Shown here piece by piece: positions 10,141-19,359 of a DNA stretch of 64,000 nucleotides. The stretch covers positions 571,318-635,317 of the forward strand of contig NZ_JBLOOT010000002.1 of the NCBI RefSeq assembly GCF_049800675.1, read 5' to 3'. The position numbers and the translations under genes were made by a program. The notes below the pieces were generated by a model. It ran no database searches, was not told the DNA's origin, and worked only from the letters and a program-made list of their open reading frames with translations. Within the stretch, counting starts at the first letter, position 1, and every line of letters starts with the position of its first letter. This DNA comes from Cauispirillum nitrogeniifigens (GTDB lineage: Bacteria; Pseudomonadota; Alphaproteobacteria; Rhodospirillales; Rhodospirillaceae).

Positions 10141-11066
10141 CAGAAATACCCTTCCTGCTTCTTGGCTTCCATGGAGGCGCCGCCGTCGCGGTCGATGACG
10201 CGGCCCTGGCGTTCGGAGGTGGTCGACAGCAGCATCTCGCGGATCACCGCCTGGAGGCTGTCGGCGTCGCTCTCGATGGCTCCGGTCAGCGGATAGCAGC
10301 CCAGGGTGCGGAAGCGCACCGTGCGCATCTGCGGCTCCTCGCCCGGCGCCATCGGCAGGCGGTCGTCGTCGACCATGACCAGGGTGCCGTCGCGCTCGAC
10401 CACCGGGCGCGGCTTGGCGAAGTACAGCGGCACCACCGGGATGTTCTCCAGGAAGATGTACTGCCAGATGTCCAGCTCGGTCCAGTTGGACAGCGGGAAG
10501 ACGCGGATGCTCTCGCCCTTGTGGATGCGGCCGTTGTAGAGGTTCCACAGCTCCGGGCGCTGGTTCTTGGGGTCCCAGCGGTGCGACGCCGAGCGGAAGG
10601 AGAACACCCGCTCCTTGGCGCGGCTCTTCTCCTCGTCACGGCGCGCCCCGCCGAAGGCGGCGTCGAAGCCGTACTTGTCGAGCGCCTGCTTGAGGCCTTG
10701 CGTCTTCATGACGTCGGTGTGCACCGCCGAGCCGTGGCTGATCGGGCCGATGCCCTGGGCCACGCCGTCGGGGTTGATGTGCACCAGCAGGTCCAGGCCC
10801 AGGTCCTTGCAGCGCTGGTCGCGGAAGGCGATCATCTCGCGGAACTTCCACGTCGTGTCGACGTGCAGCAGCGGGAACGGCGGCTTGGACGGGTGGAACG
10901 CCTTCATCGCCAGGTGCAGCATCACCGAGCTGTCCTTGCCGATGGAATAGAGCATCACCGGGTTGCGGAACTGCGCCACAACCTCGCGCATGATGTGGAT
11001 GCTCTCGGACTCCAGGTGCCTGAGGTGGGTCAGGCGGTGCGGAGAAAGGACACTGGCGGTGGTCAT
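10140..11066 (-). CDS. cysD: Sulfate adenylyltransferase subunit 2 (CysD/NodP)
   Basis: A 308-residue catalytic subunit of ATP sulfurylase, forming APS from sulfate and ATP together with CysN. The PP-loop motif appears as YSIGKDSSVMLHLAMKAF near the N-terminus, and the family segments FDAAFGGARRDEEKSRAKERVFSFR and FPLSNWTELDIWQYI are intact. Length matches the family (about 300). It is the first gene of the cysD-cysNC pair and has a plausible promoter about 60 bases upstream. It sits inside the polysaccharide locus rather than beside assimilatory sulfate genes. Confidence 0.95.
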   Translation of the reverse strand: MTTASVLSPHRLTHLRHLESESIHIMREVVAQFRNPVMLYSIGKDSSVMLHLAMKAFHPSKPPFPLLHVDTTWKFREMIAFRDQRCKDLGLDLLVHINPDGVAQGIGPISHGSAVHTDVMKTQGLKQALDKYGFDAAFGGARRDEEKSRAKERVFSFRSASHRWDPKNQRPELWNLYNGRIHKGESIRVFPLSNWTELDIWQYIFLENIPVVPLYFAKPRPVVERDGTLVMVDDDRLPMAPGEEPQMRTVRFRTLGCYPLTGAIESDADSLQAVIREMLLSTTSERQGRVIDRDGGASMEAKKQEGYF

Positions 11067-11126
11067 GGGCGCCCCGTTCGATCAAGCGGAAGGGGGAGGG
11101 CTGCTCCCCCGGTCTCTCGGTGGACT

Positions 11127-11155
11127 GTCTTAGCCGGCCGGCCGGCCGTTTTCAA
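11127..11155 (-). promoter_or_regulatory. Candidate promoter of cysD-cysNC
   Basis: On the minus strand TTGAAA (11155-11150) is followed 15 bases later by GCTAAGAC (11134-11127). This resembles the Caulobacter housekeeping pattern TTGACGS-N10-14-GCTANAWC. It ends about 60 bases before the cysD start. Confidence 0.45.
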
Positions 11156-11401
11156 CAGCATTCCAACGCAAATACGAAAACAAACAACGTCTAGCGACTG
11201 TAGTACGACAGGTACCAGTCGACGAAACGGCCGACGCCGCGTCTCCGCCGCCCCGACCGTTGCAGCCGGACTTTAGGCCGATTGCCGCGCGCGCTGAAGT
11301 GGAAAGTGCGCCGCAGCAGCGGCGTGCCTCCGGCAGTCCCGGCGGCGTGCCGCGTTCCTCTCTTAGGCGAACTGTTCGTCGTCGGATGACCGGGCGCGCC
11401 G

Positions 11402-11426
11402 TTGACATGCGCGGGAGTGCTATGCC
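11402..11426 (+). promoter_or_regulatory. Candidate promoter of rfbA
   Basis: A perfect TTGACA (11402-11407) is followed by GCTATGCC (11419-11426). The short spacing suits the alphaproteobacterial TTGACGS-N10-14-GCTANAWC pattern better than the E. coli one. It lies about 57 bases before the rfbA start codon. Confidence 0.5.
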
Positions 11427-11482
11427 AAGGTCCCTTGGAAAAGCGCGCGGGCATGGTCGCTGCGGGCGGGCTAGGGGGGCCA

Positions 11483-12352
11483 ATGAAGGGCATCATTCTC
11501 GCGGGAGGGTCCGGGACGCGGTTGCATCCCCTGACGCTCGTGACCAGCAAGCAGCTCCTGCCGGTCTACAACAAGCCGATGATCTACTATCCGCTGAGCA
11601 CCCTGATGCTGGCGGGTATCCGCGACATCCTGATCATCACCACGCCGCACGACCAGGCGCAGTTCAAGGCGCTGCTGGGCGATGGCGCGCAGTGGGGCAT
11701 CTCCCTGACCTATGCCGTGCAGCCCAATCCCGAGGGGCTGGCCCAGGCCTTCATCATCGGCCGCGACTTCGTCGGCGACGACAGCGTGGCGCTAGTGCTG
11801 GGCGACAACATCTTTTTCGGCCAGGGCCTGGTCGACAGCCTGCGCCGCGCCGCCGACGCGCCCAGCGGCGCCACCGTGTTCGCCTACTGGGTCGCCGACC
11901 CGGAACGCTATGGCGTGGTCAGCTTCGATGGCCAGGGCAAGGCGACGGATATCGTCGAGAAGCCGGTCAACCCGGCCAGCAACTGGGCCGTGACCGGCCT
12001 GTACTTCTATGACAACGCGGTGCTCGACATCGCCGCTGCGGTCAAGCCGTCGCCGCGCGGCGAACTGGAGATCACCGACGTCAACCGGGCCTACCTGGAG
12101 CGCGGCGACCTGCGGGTCGAGCGGCTGGGGCGCGGCTTCGCCTGGCTTGACACCGGCACCCACGAAGCTCTGGCCGAAGCCGGCGAGTACGTGCGCATCA
12201 TCGAGCGCCGCCAGGGGCAGCAGATCGCCGCCGTCGAGGAAGTGGCCTACAAGATGGGCTACATCGACGCCCAGCAGCTCGCCCGCCTGGCCGAGCCGCT
12301 GCGCAAGTGCGGCTATGGCGAGCGCCTGCTCCAGGTTCTCGCCGCGCGGTAG
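11483..12352 (+). CDS. rfbA: Glucose-1-phosphate thymidylyltransferase
   Basis: A 289-residue nucleotidyltransferase forming dTDP-glucose from glucose 1-phosphate and dTTP, the entry to dTDP-rhamnose and other dTDP-6-deoxy sugars. The N-terminal MKGIILAGGSGTRLHPLT motif and LPVYNKPMIYYPL bind nucleotide and sugar phosphate; LGDNIFFG and FAWLDTGTHEAL are also diagnostic. Length (about 290) is standard. The start at 11483 has AGGGGGG just upstream. RfbB, RfbC and RfbD are not in the window, so the pathway is either completed elsewhere in the genome or by another dTDP-sugar branch. It reads in the same direction as the four following genes. Confidence 0.95.
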   Translation: MKGIILAGGSGTRLHPLTLVTSKQLLPVYNKPMIYYPLSTLMLAGIRDILIITTPHDQAQFKALLGDGAQWGISLTYAVQPNPEGLAQAFIIGRDFVGDDSVALVLGDNIFFGQGLVDSLRRAADAPSGATVFAYWVADPERYGVVSFDGQGKATDIVEKPVNPASNWAVTGLYFYDNAVLDIAAAVKPSPRGELEITDVNRAYLERGDLRVERLGRGFAWLDTGTHEALAEAGEYVRIIERRQGQQIAAVEEVAYKMGYIDAQQLARLAEPLRKCGYGERLLQVLAAR

Positions 12353-12450
12353 ATGCGGCCGGCGCCGGCGCCAACAGCCGTATTGCGGCGAAATATCACT
12401 TTAGAACAACTCCAAATCGCAACCGTCGCCAAGGCGGCCAGGGGAGTGGT

Positions 12451-13479
12451 ATGACGACGCCGAAAGTCGTGTTTTACACAAGTTGCGTCGGAAACTATGT
12501 GGCGCGGGCCCATATTCTTCGGCGCAGCGTCAAGCGCCTCTTTCCTGACGCACCGTTCGTGCTGTGCTTCTCCGATACCTATGACGACATCCCCCAGCTC
12601 TCCGCCATCTTCGACGATGTTCTGACGATCCACGACTTTCCGCAGTTCACCGCGAAAAGCTGGCTGTTCGGCCGCAACATCGTCGAGATGTGCACCGCCA
12701 TCAAGGGCGCGGCAGCGGAGCGGATTTTCGAGAAGTACAACCCGGACATCCTGATCTACATGGACCCGGACACGAAGTACTTCAGCTATCCCGTCGAGCT
12801 GATGCGGTATCTGGACTACAACGACATCATCCTGACCCCGCACATGTGCACGCCGTCCTCGCGCGAGCGGATGAACATCGAACTGGCGTGCATGCGGCAC
12901 GGCGCCTACAACCTCGGCTTCCTGGCGCTGCGCAACACCGCCAACGGCCGCGACTTTTCGCGCTGGTGGGCCGACCGGCTGGTCGACTACTGCCTGATCG
13001 ACGTCCAGCGCGGCATCTTCACGGACCAGAAGCTGGTCGATCTGGCGCCCTGTTTCTTCGACCGCCTTCATGTCATGCGCGAGACCAACTACAACCTCGC
13101 CACCTGGAACATGGAGCACCGCCGGCTGCGCCGCGTCGACACCGAGGTCTTCGTCGATGACCGGCCGCTGCGCTTCTTCCATTTCGCCGGATCGCCCGGC
13201 GACCGTGGGCTCAACAACCTGATCAACTGGTTCCCCGCCAAGGCCGAAATTCCGCTGTCCCTGTGGGACGGCTACACCGATGAGCTGAACGAGCTGATGG
13301 AGGATGCCTACAGCCGTCCCTGGACGTACACGGCCTTTTCGTCGGGCACCAAGATCACCGACCCGATGCGCAAGGCGTACCGGGAGAAGCCGGCGCTGAA
13401 GGAGCGGTTCCCGGACCCCTTCGATTCCTCGGGGTCCGACAGCTTCGAGGCCTATTGGGCCAGCGAAGAAAGCAAGTAG
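12451..13479 (+). CDS. Putative GT-A-fold glycosyltransferase
   Basis: A 342-residue cytoplasmic protein that looks like a nucleotide-diphospho-sugar transferase. The N-terminus (KVVFYTSCVGNYVARAHIL) resembles the first strand and helix of GT-A enzymes that sense nucleotide. A DPD motif in ILIYMDPDTKYFS would be the metal-binding DxD. YNLGFLALRN, FTDQKLVDLAP and the C-terminal FFHFAGSPGD recur in GT8-like bacterial transferases. The start at 12451 follows an AGGGGAGT ribosome site. It probably adds one sugar to the polysaccharide of this locus; donor and acceptor are unknown, and the family placement is by motif only. Confidence 0.6.
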   Translation: MTTPKVVFYTSCVGNYVARAHILRRSVKRLFPDAPFVLCFSDTYDDIPQLSAIFDDVLTIHDFPQFTAKSWLFGRNIVEMCTAIKGAAAERIFEKYNPDILIYMDPDTKYFSYPVELMRYLDYNDIILTPHMCTPSSRERMNIELACMRHGAYNLGFLALRNTANGRDFSRWWADRLVDYCLIDVQRGIFTDQKLVDLAPCFFDRLHVMRETNYNLATWNMEHRRLRRVDTEVFVDDRPLRFFHFAGSPGDRGLNNLINWFPAKAEIPLSLWDGYTDELNELMEDAYSRPWTYTAFSSGTKITDPMRKAYREKPALKERFPDPFDSSGSDSFEAYWASEESK

Positions 13480-13509
13480 GCGCCGCACCACCGCCAAGGA
13501 ACCGACGGC

Positions 13510-14907
13510 ATGTATGCAATCCACCAGATCCGGTCGCGGTGCGAGAAGCCGGCCGCCCTGTCGACGGCGATTCTCGACGCCATCTACCGCAAGGAGCCGT
13601 TCTCGCTGGTCCGCTGCGGCGATGGCGAGGGCCATATCCTCGACCTGCTGACCGATCCCAACATCGACACCACTGCGTGGCGCCTGAAGTTCTTTTTCGG
13701 CCACTCGAACTACCAGCTCTCCGAGGTGCAGCGGTTCGCCCGGACCATGCGCGACGCGCTGGCCAACGCCGACTGCCTGGGCATCAACTTCAACTACGAG
13801 GTGGATAAGGTCGAGGAGCTGGCTTCCAAGATGGCCGGCAAGAGCAATGGCTATTCCGGCCTGCTGAGCCTCTATCGCCACTTCGACCACATGGACCTGA
13901 AGAAGGGACAGCGGATCTTCAGCGGCCGCGTGCACGAGGATCTGGTCCGCAGCGGCTACATCTACGACGCCCTGGACGCCGTCGAGGCGGTGACCATCAT
14001 CACCTCGCGGCCGGTCGGCAACCGCCTGAAACTGTTGTTCGATGTCGAGGTCGAGGAACTGCTCATCCCCGAGGAGCAGAACTTCGTCCTGGAGCCCACC
14101 ACGGCCGGCGATGCGTGCCACTTCCCCAGGATCTACACCTCGATCATCAACCGTATCCGGCCGCCGGCGCCGGGGCACCTCTACCTGATCGGCGGCGGTC
14201 CCTGCGGCAAGGTGTACTGCGACGTGGCGCGCCAGCGCGGCGGCATCGCCATCGACATGGGGGCGATCTTCGACAGTTGGGCCGGCATCGTCACGCGCAC
14301 CTACTTCGGCACCTCGGGCAACCTGTTCAAGCCGGACATGGACAAGGGGCTGCTGCTGACGCCCGAAGCCATTCACGCCGCCACGAACGGACGCATCGAC
14401 CGGCGCGACCGCGCGCTGCCGACCATCGAGGTGGAGAACAGGTTCAACTTTACCCTGCGCCGGTTCGAGCGCACCAGGACGCACCGCGATCTGGCCAAGC
14501 AGGTGGAGAGCCTGCGGACCGAAAAGGACGGTCTACAGGTCCAACTCCAGAAGGCCGCGGATGCCGCCGAGGCTGCGGGCAAGGAGACGGCGCAGGTCGT
14601 CGACGCCTTGCGGACCGAAAATCAGGCGCTTTGGGAGCGTGTCTACAGAGCCGAGAGCGGAGTGGACATACCGCCGCCGCGCCGGCCGATCCGCGAGGCA
14701 TGGCGGCGGCTTCGCAGCGTGCCGTTCATCGTCGTCGAGAAGGTCGTGCTGAGCCAGAAGCTCCTGGCGTCGCAAAAGAAGATCGCCGATGCCGAGCACG
14801 CCCTCAAACTGCTGCGGGCGGACAATGCGGCCCTGAAGCGGCGACTCGATGAGCTGGAAGCGGCCATCGCCCGGCCCGGCCGTCATGCTCCAGGGGATGA
14901 GGGATGA
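13510..14907 (+). CDS. GT-D-type (DUF1792-like) glycosyltransferase with C-terminal coiled coil
   Basis: A 465-residue protein. The segment SLVRCGDGEGHIL near residue 35 resembles the R-x-GDGE motif of GT-D glycosyltransferases (DUF1792 family), whose DxE binds metal and nucleotide. GGGPCGKVYCDVARQRGGIAIDMGAIFDSWAG at about 235-265 resembles that family's second conserved region. After about residue 320 the protein changes to a heptad-rich coiled coil with ENQALWERVYRAES, the same unit that is repeated six times in the sulfotransferase at 38967-40346. Its stop overlaps the next gene's ATG. Its role is probably to transfer a hexose during chain assembly, with the coiled coil as a docking or oligomerisation arm; both are inferred. 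Confidence 0.6.
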   Translation: MYAIHQIRSRCEKPAALSTAILDAIYRKEPFSLVRCGDGEGHILDLLTDPNIDTTAWRLKFFFGHSNYQLSEVQRFARTMRDALANADCLGINFNYEVDKVEELASKMAGKSNGYSGLLSLYRHFDHMDLKKGQRIFSGRVHEDLVRSGYIYDALDAVEAVTIITSRPVGNRLKLLFDVEVEELLIPEEQNFVLEPTTAGDACHFPRIYTSIINRIRPPAPGHLYLIGGGPCGKVYCDVARQRGGIAIDMGAIFDSWAGIVTRTYFGTSGNLFKPDMDKGLLLTPEAIHAATNGRIDRRDRALPTIEVENRFNFTLRRFERTRTHRDLAKQVESLRTEKDGLQVQLQKAADAAEAAGKETAQVVDALRTENQALWERVYRAESGVDIPPPRRPIREAWRRLRSVPFIVVEKVVLSQKLLASQKKIADAEHALKLLRADNAALKRRLDELEAAIARPGRHAPGDEG

Positions 14908-15947
14908 AGAAGTTCTGTTTTGTCAGTGGTGTCCATCGCTCCGGGACCAGCACGACGGCGGCCATGATCGCCTACTGCGGCTATTCCGTGGGCAAGGCCA
15001 GCGTGCGCCACAGCGCCAAGGACAACAGCCGGGGATACTATGAAACCCTGGATGTCGTGCGCACCAATGACGCCATGGCGCGGGAGATCGGCCTGCGCTG
15101 GGACAGCCTGATCGCCTCGCCCGAGGTGTTCCGCGCCGTCCACGGCGCGTGGTACGGCCGCATCAAGGACGCCGTGCGAAGCAACTTCGACCATGTCGAC
15201 CGCGCTGTCCTGAAGGACCCGCGCTTTGCCGTGCATCTGAAGGTGTGGCGGGATGCCGTGGCGGACCTCTACCCCGACGCCGCGCTGATGGATGTCTATG
15301 TCCTGCGCAGCCCGGCCGAGGTCATCGCCTCCCTGGTCAAGCGCAACGCCAGGGGCGGCGTGACCTTCGCCCATGGCATGGACCCGGCGATGGGGGCTCT
15401 GTTCTGGATCTTCCAGACCATCGGCTTCCTGAAGGGTTTGGCCGGGCGCCCGGTCCTGCTGGTGGACTACGCCCGGCAAAACACCGCCCAGGATCGCCGG
15501 GACCTGTTCAGCCGCATCGGCGAGACCCTGGGGGAGACGCTGAGCGACGACGCCTGTGCCGCCTTCGAGCGGGAGTTCTTCCACGACGCCGAGCGCGATG
15601 GGGGCCAGTCCGCCGCGCCCGGCAGCCATCCCTATCAGGTCGATGCGCAGGCTCTATACGACATGCTGAGGAGCGGCGAGACGGTGGAGGCCGTGCTGAC
15701 CAGCGACCTTGGGGCCCGCTACTCCCTGCTGCAATCGACGATGGGGGCGGTGTTCAATGCCGAGTGCCGTCCGGTGCTGTCCCGCTTCGCCGAGATCAAG
15801 ACGGAGTACGAACGCGGACTCGCCATTGCAAGAGTGGGGGATTTCCTCTTCAATCGACTAACGATGGATCAGTTGGCCAGCGTCTACGAGGACAGGTGCC
15901 GGCTTACCGGCGAAGGTCTCCAGGGCATCGCCACGGGAGGCGGCTGA
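14904..15947 (+). CDS. PAPS-dependent sulfotransferase family protein (1)
   Basis: A 347-residue P-loop protein. The 5'-phosphosulfate-binding loop is FVSGVHRSGTSTT near the N-terminus, and VLKDPRF and VYVLRSPAEVIASL fit the acceptor region and the 3'-phosphate-binding segment. It would transfer sulfate from PAPS to a sugar hydroxyl in the cytoplasm before export. It overlaps the preceding GT-D gene by four bases (ATGA), so it is co-translated with it, and precedes another sulfotransferase by 53 bases. The substrate is not predictable. A non-sulfating P-loop function cannot be excluded but the nearby PAPS-forming genes argue for sulfation. Confidence 0.72.
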   Translation: MKKFCFVSGVHRSGTSTTAAMIAYCGYSVGKASVRHSAKDNSRGYYETLDVVRTNDAMAREIGLRWDSLIASPEVFRAVHGAWYGRIKDAVRSNFDHVDRAVLKDPRFAVHLKVWRDAVADLYPDAALMDVYVLRSPAEVIASLVKRNARGGVTFAHGMDPAMGALFWIFQTIGFLKGLAGRPVLLVDYARQNTAQDRRDLFSRIGETLGETLSDDACAAFEREFFHDAERDGGQSAAPGSHPYQVDAQALYDMLRSGETVEAVLTSDLGARYSLLQSTMGAVFNAECRPVLSRFAEIKTEYERGLAIARVGDFLFNRLTMDQLASVYEDRCRLTGEGLQGIATGGG

Positions 15948-16000
15948 CGGAGGCCCTCGGCGCGGATGCCGGGAGCAGCCGCGCAGACGGAGAAGGGTGT

Positions 16001-17212
16001 TTGTCAGAGGTCATTTTCCATATTGGCACCGGCAAGACCGGAACCAGTTCCATCCAGGCCTTCCTCTACGACAATGCCGGGGAACTCGCCAAGGTCGGGG
16101 TGCGCTACGCTCAGGCGGGCATGTACCATCCCGGCAAGGCCCAGCACCTGCTGAGCCACAAGTGGGGCGGCTGGCTGTCGCGCCATCTCCCCAAGGGGTT
16201 GGACTTCGACGGTTTCTGGCGCTCCCTGCGCGAGGAGATCGAGGCCCGGCCGGGGCGCTACATCGTGTCTTCGGAACGCTTCACCGGCCTGTCGGTGTCC
16301 CGCTTCGGGCCGCAATGCATCCGCTACATCCGTGACGCCCTGCCGGGCGTGGAGATCAAGGTCATCGCCTACCTCCGCCGCCAGGACGACTTTCTGGAGT
16401 CGGTCTACAAGCAGGGCGTGAAGGCCGGGCACATCCACGTCACGCCGACGGACTACCTGGCGGAAATTCCCCCCTATTTTGCCTACGACGCGGTGCTCGC
16501 GCCGTGGGCGGAGATGTTCGGCGAGGACGCCGTCAGCGCCCGTGTCTACGACCGCAAGCGGTTCCTCAACGGCGATCTTCTCCAGGATTTCTTCGATGCC
16601 TGCCGCATTCCCTGGGCCGACGGCCTGGTCCTGCCGGAGGCGGAAGCCAATCCGTCGATCTCCGATCTGTCGGCGCGCCTGATCATTGACCTGGACCTGA
16701 AGACCGCGACCGGCGGGCCCATGCTCAAGCGCCAGGTGCGCGCCGCGTTCGACAGCCATCCGGTCAAGACCGGGTTGTTCCTGGCCCAGACCAAGCACGA
16801 GCTGATGGAGCGATGCGCCCCCGGCAACCGCGCGGTGGCGGCGCGCTTCATCCGCACCCCCGCCGCCCTGGAGGCTTTCGCGCCCCGGCCACCGCGAGCG
16901 CAGGACCTGGTATCGTTCGATGATCAGGAAATTGCGTGGAGCTACCTCCAGACCTTCGCGCGCCTGCTCCTCAAGGTCTACGGCACACGGCTCCTGGCGC
17001 GGGCGGAGGGAGAGGCGGGTGCCCAGCAGGCGCTCGCGGTGATCCTGGCGCAGGTTCCAGACGATCAGCGGCCTGCCGTTGACGCCATCTTTGCCGGCCT
17101 CGACACCGATGCGGAACGGCCGCCGATGCGCTATGACGGCGTCCTGCGCGGGGTCCGTTCCTTCATGGCGGCGGCCGAACGGGTGCTGGCCGCGCCGCAG
17201 GGCACGGGCTGA
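16001..17212 (+). CDS. Sulfotransferase family protein (2), TTG start
   Basis: A 403-residue protein beginning (M)SEVIFHIGTGKTGTSSIQAFL, where HIGTGKTGTSS is the PAPS phosphosulfate loop. RYIVSSERFTGLS and VIAYLRRQDDFLESVY correspond to the central sheet and the 3'-phosphate-binding arginine/serine region. The open frame extends far upstream, but homology-like sequence starts at a TTG at 16001 preceded by GGAGAAGG; no closer ATG or GTG is in frame. It is the last gene of the rfbA-headed set and converges on the methyltransferase at 17291. The C-terminal 150 residues have no motif I recognise. Confidence 0.7.
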   Translation: MSEVIFHIGTGKTGTSSIQAFLYDNAGELAKVGVRYAQAGMYHPGKAQHLLSHKWGGWLSRHLPKGLDFDGFWRSLREEIEARPGRYIVSSERFTGLSVSRFGPQCIRYIRDALPGVEIKVIAYLRRQDDFLESVYKQGVKAGHIHVTPTDYLAEIPPYFAYDAVLAPWAEMFGEDAVSARVYDRKRFLNGDLLQDFFDACRIPWADGLVLPEAEANPSISDLSARLIIDLDLKTATGGPMLKRQVRAAFDSHPVKTGLFLAQTKHELMERCAPGNRAVAARFIRTPAALEAFAPRPPRAQDLVSFDDQEIAWSYLQTFARLLLKVYGTRLLARAEGEAGAQQALAVILAQVPDDQRPAVDAIFAGLDTDAERPPMRYDGVLRGVRSFMAAAERVLAAPQGTG

Positions 17213-17290
17213 GGCGCCCTCCCTGCCCGTCGTCAGGCCATGGCCTGCGCGGCGCGCCAGCGGGCCGCATCGGCAAAGGCCTCGGCGCCT

Positions 17291-18475
17291 TCACAGGCAG
17301 GTGATGGTTCCCGACCAGCCGAGGTCGTCGCACATCCGGCGGATCTCCGTTTCGTAGTTGGGATTGGTGACGATGATGCTGGCGATGCCCAGGTCGGGCA
17401 GGGCCTGGGGCGCCGTCACCCGCAGGCCGGTGATCGGCAGGTGGCGGCCCTGCTTTTTGGCGTTCATGTCGATGGCGACATCGACCGGCGTGCCGGCGGC
17501 ATCCATCATCTGGGCGAAGGTCACGCCCTTGGACGCCGCGCCCCACAGGGCGACCTTGCCGGCGCCGCGCCGCTGCGTGATCCACTCCGACCACTGGCGG
17601 ATCATGTCGCGGGTGCGCTGGCGGTAGTCCGCGAACAGCGCCGCGAAGTCGGGCTTGGCCGGGTCTGGCGCGGGAGCGTCCTCGGTGGTCTGGAACCACT
17701 GGTACTGGTCGCCGTAGACGGGCACGACGGTGCCCCGGAACCCCGCCTTGGTCATGGCCAGCCACAGGGCGTATTCGCTGAACAGCGAGCAGTGCTCGAA
17801 GAAGAAGTCGTAGAAGGCGGTGTTTTCCAGGATCCATTCGACCCTGGGCGTTTCCACGAAGGCCCGGCTGGTGCCGCCGCGCCCGGCGAAGGCCAGCACG
17901 TCGACGAACAGCAGCGGATCGGCGACATGCTCAATGGTGTGGCGCGAGATCACGGCGTCATAGCCGCCGGCCGCCAGATGCTTGGTGTCCGGCGAGAAGT
18001 AGAGGGCATGGATGGCGGTGTTGGCCGGCAGCGGCGGCGCGTCGGCGGCGTTGCGGAAGGCCGGGTCGAAGCCGGTGGCGGCGGCGATGCGGGCACCGCC
18101 GCGCTCGCCCAGGCGGCGCAGGAAGTCGCCCTGGCCGGAGCCGATCTCCACCACCCGCGCCGGCCCGTCGCCCGGCAGCCCCGCCAGGACGCGGTCGGCC
18201 ATGGCGTCGAGGTGGGCGCGGTAGTAGGCCGACGCCAGGACGTCGTTGTTGTACTGGGCGTCATAGACGCACAGCGCCTCGTCGAAGGCGCTGTTCCAGA
18301 CGAATCCGCAGGCGGTGCAGCCCCGGAAATCCAGCCGCCCGGTGGCGCAGTCGCGGGCCTCCCGCGCGGTTGCGAAGGTCACGTTCTGGAACACCGGCGC
18401 GGCGGCGCGGTGCTCCACCACGACCGGAGCCGGGGCGCCGCAGAGCGGGCAGGCGGCGGGGTCATGCGGCGTCAT
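17291..18475 (-). CDS. Zn-finger class I SAM-dependent methyltransferase (sugar C-methyltransferase type)
   Basis: A 394-residue, three-part protein of the type that C-methylates NDP-keto-sugars. Cys9, Cys12, Cys53 and Cys56 form a probable N-terminal zinc site (CPLCGAP ... CTACGFVW). A Rossmann SAM-binding region follows (RVVEIGSGQGDFLRRL, about 108-123, then SRHTIEHVADPL). The C-terminal third (KVALWGAASKGVTFAQMM) is the second Rossmann-like domain found only in this group. It follows the cephalosporin-hydroxylase-like gene and rfbF on the same strand, so a CDP-sugar substrate is plausible. O-methylation cannot be excluded. Confidence 0.8.
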   Translation of the reverse strand: MTPHDPAACPLCGAPAPVVVEHRAAAPVFQNVTFATAREARDCATGRLDFRGCTACGFVWNSAFDEALCVYDAQYNNDVLASAYYRAHLDAMADRVLAGLPGDGPARVVEIGSGQGDFLRRLGERGGARIAAATGFDPAFRNAADAPPLPANTAIHALYFSPDTKHLAAGGYDAVISRHTIEHVADPLLFVDVLAFAGRGGTSRAFVETPRVEWILENTAFYDFFFEHCSLFSEYALWLAMTKAGFRGTVVPVYGDQYQWFQTTEDAPAPDPAKPDFAALFADYRQRTRDMIRQWSEWITQRRGAGKVALWGAASKGVTFAQMMDAAGTPVDVAIDMNAKKQGRHLPITGLRVTAPQALPDLGIASIIVTNPNYETEIRRMCDDLGWSGTITCL

Positions 18476-18515
18476 GCGATCCCTCCTGGCCCCAGGGCGG
18501 CGTCCGGCGGTGGCG

Positions 18516-19283
18516 TCAGGACACGCGGCGCAGCCAGCCCGACGGGTGGTAGGTCATGTCGGGGGCGTCCATGCTTTCGTCGAAGGGGCGCGGCGCGTCG
18601 ACGATCTCGAACTTCGGGTTGGCGGCGACGAACTCGCGGGCGGCGGTCGCCGGATTGTCGGTAGCCCAGTCGTCCTCGGTGCGCGGGAAGCCGGCCACGT
18701 TCTCCATGATGCCGTCGGCGACAAGGACGTAGGAGCCCACGGACGCCATCTCGGCATAGGCGGCCAGTTCGGCGGCCACGTGCGCCTTGGTGTGGTTGGA
18801 GTCGAGGATCACCATGACGGTCTCGCCCGGCTTGATCAGGCCGCGCACCTGCTCCACCACCCCGGCGTCGACCGAGCTGCCCTCGATCATGGTGATGCGG
18901 TCGAACATCTCGTGCGCTTCGATGGCGGCGCGGTTGTGCGGGCGGATCTCGATGTCCACGCCGATGACGCGGCCCTTGCCCATCGCCTTGCACAGGCTGG
19001 CGTAGTAGATCAGCGAGCCGCCGTGGGCGATGCCGGTCTCGACGATGACGTCGGGCTTGACCTCGTAGATGGCTTCCTGGACCCGGACCATGTCCTCGGG
19101 CAGCTGGATGATCGGCCGGCCCATCCAGGAGTACATGTAGGAGAACTTGCGCACCCAGCCCACATCCGTCCACAGGCGGGCGATCGTGTCGAAAGCCTCC
19201 TGGGAAAACAGGTCGACTTCCTTGGCGTCGGCGCCCGAACCCAGGACAACGGTCTTGGCGGCGGTATCGATCTTGATTTCCAT
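18516..19283 (-). CDS. Cephalosporin hydroxylase (CmcI)-family methyltransferase
   Basis: A 255-residue protein of the CmcI family. Despite the family name, many members are SAM-dependent O-methyltransferases acting on sugars or lipids (for example rhamnosyl O-methyltransferases). VIVETGIAHGGSLIYYASL is the SAM-binding glycine loop, VIGVDIEIRPHNRAAI the acidic strand-2 end, and MVILDSNHTKAHVAAEL the segment contributing metal ligands in CmcI. Length matches the family. It sits between rfbF and the Zn-finger methyltransferase, 40-80 bases from each, on the same strand, making a three-gene sugar modification operon. Confidence 0.77.
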   Translation of the reverse strand: MEIKIDTAAKTVVLGSGADAKEVDLFSQEAFDTIARLWTDVGWVRKFSYMYSWMGRPIIQLPEDMVRVQEAIYEVKPDVIVETGIAHGGSLIYYASLCKAMGKGRVIGVDIEIRPHNRAAIEAHEMFDRITMIEGSSVDAGVVEQVRGLIKPGETVMVILDSNHTKAHVAAELAAYAEMASVGSYVLVADGIMENVAGFPRTEDDWATDNPATAAREFVAANPKFEIVDAPRPFDESMDAPDMTYHPSGWLRRVS

Positions 19284-19359
19284 TAAAGCATTCCTTCAGC
19301 CGCAGACCGATGACCGGCGGGGTGGGGGCGGGGGCGGGCAAAGTGGTGCGCGGGCGCGC

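Larger units (their letters stand above)
11067..11482. other. 416-base divergent intergenic region between cysD and rfbA
   Basis: No gene is visible here. The region carries promoter-like sites on both strands (described separately) for cysD and rfbA, an alternating GGCC run at about 11134-11148, and a comparatively AT-rich patch at about 11150-11200 (minus-strand TTGTTTGTTTTCG) that stands out from the surrounding high GC. I see no RNA gene. Confidence 0.6.
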
